DNA of 34,977 nt. It comes from a virus. The stretch is from positions 1 to 34,977 of the IMG/VR virus record IMGVR_UViG_3300008963_000013; one strand, given 5' to 3'. The translations under genes were made by a program, and so were the position numbers. The notes under the pieces are model-generated. The model did no database searches. It was not told the DNA's origin and saw nothing but the letters and a program-made list of their open reading frames with translations. Within the stretch, counting starts at the first letter, position 1. Every line of letters starts with the position of its first letter. This document shows positions 33,986 through 34,977 of the stretch, in pieces.

Positions 33986-34231
33986 TTATATAATTTTTAA
34001 AGTATAGTCAAAATAATTAATATACGCTAAAATAGCATTAAAGTCTTTACAAGTCCCGTTTTCTATTTGCTTTATTTTAGTGAGTGAAAGATGAAGCAGT
34101 TCTGCTATTTGCTTTTGCGTTTCAAATCGTTTTGCTTTACAAATTTTTACTTTTTTTGTTAGTTCACTTTTGAACTCTATGTTACTAATCCAATTGTAAT
34201 ATAGTTCATTTTCTAACTTTTTATTATTCAT
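33986..34231 (-). CDS. Xre-type helix-turn-helix regulator
   Basis: The 81-residue product carries one HTH: ETQKQIAELLHLSLTKIKQIENG (37-59), with the typical Q-A--L-(L/S)---I---E-G residues of the Cro/C1/Xre family. The first 30 residues form a helix (YYNWISNIEFKSELTKKV). It has no oligomerisation or protease domain, so it is a small Cro-like or antitoxin-like regulator. It is co-transcribed with early genes and may control the early-late switch. The target site is not known. Confidence 0.7.
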   Translation of the reverse strand: MNNKKLENELYYNWISNIEFKSELTKKVKICKAKRFETQKQIAELLHLSLTKIKQIENGTCKDFNAILAYINYFDYTLKII

Positions 34232-34290
34232 AAGTGTTTTATTATTAATTACTTAATGTTTTTTGTGTTGTTATTCGTTGTTGTATGCAA

Positions 34291-34548
34291 TTAAAATGTG
34301 CCTCGTCCATTACAAGTAAGGCAACTCTCTAATTCATCTATGTGGTCTCCTTCAACCATTCCCGTGCCATTGCAACTGTCACATTTTAACTGTTCGGCTT
34401 TGCCCATACAACACTGCATAACATTAATAGCTTTATAAAGCCTATCTACTAATTTGTTTTCATAATTACGCAATTCATCTAAGGTGTTTGCTTCAACTCT
34501 AAAATCACCGTAATCCTTTATTAATTTACTTATTTCTAATTTTTTCAT
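34291..34548 (-). CDS. Small protein with DnaJ-type zinc motifs
   Basis: The 85-residue product has a helical N-terminal half and then two CxxCxGxG motifs, CDSCNGTG (56-63) and CLTCNGRG (76-83), the paired zinc-binding repeats of the DnaJ central domain. The J domain is absent. Phage proteins of this size with two such repeats are common and may bind zinc and unfolded or partner proteins. It is the second gene of the leftward series seen here. A chaperone link is speculative. Confidence 0.7.
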   Translation of the reverse strand: MKKLEISKLIKDYGDFRVEANTLDELRNYENKLVDRLYKAINVMQCCMGKAEQLKCDSCNGTGMVEGDHIDELESCLTCNGRGTF

Positions 34549-34572
34549 ATTTACTTAATTTAGTTATTATTC

Positions 34573-34591
34573 CACGCTACTAATGTTATAC
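34573..34591 (-). repeat. Dispersed 3' element shared with 23,973-23,991
   Basis: CACGCTACTA-N3-TTATAC at 34573-34591 recurs with identical spacing at 23973-23991 (16 of 19 bases the same). Read leftward it is GTATAA-N3-TAGTAGCGTG, beginning about 10-13 bases after the stop of a small leftward ORF in both places. Confidence 0.6.
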
Positions 34592-34599
34592 AAGAAATG

Positions 34600-34806
34600 T
34601 TAGGCAACATTAACCCTACGTATTTTTAAACCAAGTCCAAACATTTTTGTAAAGGCTTGTTTAGCTCTTTTAAGTTTTTCATCATCATCTATCTCCGAGT
34701 CTTTAGGTATATTAAAAAATACATAGAAACCGTCAGTCTTTACAAACTTTGCACCCGCATTTTCCATACCTAAAATCATTCCTTTTAATGTAGTTAAGTT
34801 ACTCAT
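34600..34806 (-). CDS. Small unknown protein in cassette-like repeats
   Basis: The 68-residue product (LTTLKGMILGMENAGAKFVKTDGFYVFFNIPKDSEIDDDEKLKRAKQAFTKMFGLGLKIRRV) looks like a small alpha/beta protein; no family is recognised. Its stop codon is part of TGTTAGGCAACATTAA (34598-34613), and 3 bases before its start lies the near-perfect inverted copy TTAACGTTGCCTAACA (34809-34824). The gene is thus framed almost without spare DNA, as in integron cassettes. It has no clear promoter box of its own in the window. Confidence 0.6.
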   Translation of the reverse strand: MSNLTTLKGMILGMENAGAKFVKTDGFYVFFNIPKDSEIDDDEKLKRAKQAFTKMFGLGLKIRRVNVA

Positions 34807-34816
34807 AATTAACGTT

Positions 34817-34853
34817 GCCTAACACGTAATATAAATAATTGCTTATGTTAGGT
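34817..34853 (-). other. attC-like site upstream of the 68-residue gene
   Basis: Read leftward, ACCTAAC (34853-34847) and GTTAGGC (34823-34817) fit the integron attC core consensus RYYYAAC ... GTTRRRY, with 23 bases between, and the gene starts 10 bases later. The site is shorter than usual attC sites (about 57 bases or more) and has only a weak inner stem, so the resemblance may be partial. Confidence 0.35.
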
Positions 34854-34933
34854 CTTTTTTAAAGTTTATAATTGTTTTTGTAAATATATCACTATCAAAT
34901 AGTTTTAGCTACTTTTTCACGCAACTATTCATA

Positions 34934-34971
34934 TTACCGAAATGTTGCCAGTAATACTACGCATTCGGTAA
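34934..34971. repeat. Inverted repeat with bulged base at window end
   Basis: TTACCGAA (34934-34941) pairs with TTCGGTAA (34964-34971), and after one unpaired A the pairing goes on with TG/CA. Bases 34854-34933 before it hold no gene that I can see. An ATG at 34974 begins a frame that leaves the window after one base. Confidence 0.5.
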
Positions 34972-34977
34972 AAATGA

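Noticed and set aside
1-34977. Circularly closed complete genome
   Set aside because: Joining the ends would put a stop (TGA) just before the GroES-like frame, and lysis, fibre and polymerase genes are missing; no end repeat was seen.

Overview
The window is part of the genome of a tailed double-stranded DNA phage that infects a member of the Bacteroidota, most likely a Flavobacteriia. Evidence for the host: the DNA is visibly AT-rich; start codons follow A-rich leaders without Shine-Dalgarno sequences; and several transcription units begin just after a TAnnTTTG box, the -7 element of Bacteroidota promoters. The structural proteins (large terminase, portal with the 'NEAVDASTPDKDALVG' type of motif, capsid, two ring/connector proteins, one very large 'muzzle'-type tail protein, then internal proteins) follow the order of the crAss-like and related Bacteroidota podovirus assembly modules. 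All names come from reading motifs and gene order; no database search was possible.

Layout. Positions 1-23,224 form the rightward late module: the end of a GroES-like gene, terL, portal, scaffold-like protein, major capsid protein, two ring/connector proteins, muzzle-type tail protein, and three internal/ejection-type proteins, the last of 2142 residues. Internal promoters lie before the scaffold gene, after the capsid gene (directly behind a strong terminator) and before the internal-protein genes. One small leftward gene with its own divergent promoter interrupts the module at 14.3-14.5 kb.

Positions 23.2-24.1 kb hold the junction: small leftward ORFs and repeats built on GGTGCA and GTTAGGGTGC. 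From about 34.8 kb leftward to 24.1 kb runs the early/replication module. In transcription order it holds small unknown genes, an Xre-type regulator, a 5'-3' flap exonuclease, a PD-(D/E)xK endonuclease, an SSB-like protein, a coiled-coil recombination partner, an ERF single-strand annealing protein, a DnaA-domain-IV-like protein, several unknown small genes, a GIY-YIG nuclease, a winged-helix initiator-like protein and a RepA-like RecA-fold ATPase. One isolated rightward gene (31.6-32.3 kb) sits between its own promoter and terminator.

The most notable non-coding signals are: (1) a phage-lambda-like arrangement of 16-bp palindromic iterons next to an AT-rich tandem repeat inside the initiator-like gene, a candidate replication origin; (2) integron-attC-like inverted repeats that tightly bracket small leftward genes, plus a shared element just downstream of two of them; (3) a GC-rich bulged hairpin in the leader of the GIY-YIG gene. 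No DNA polymerase, primase, lysis gene, tail fibre, integrase, tRNA or CRISPR array was seen, so the window is incomplete and/or the phage relies on host replication enzymes.
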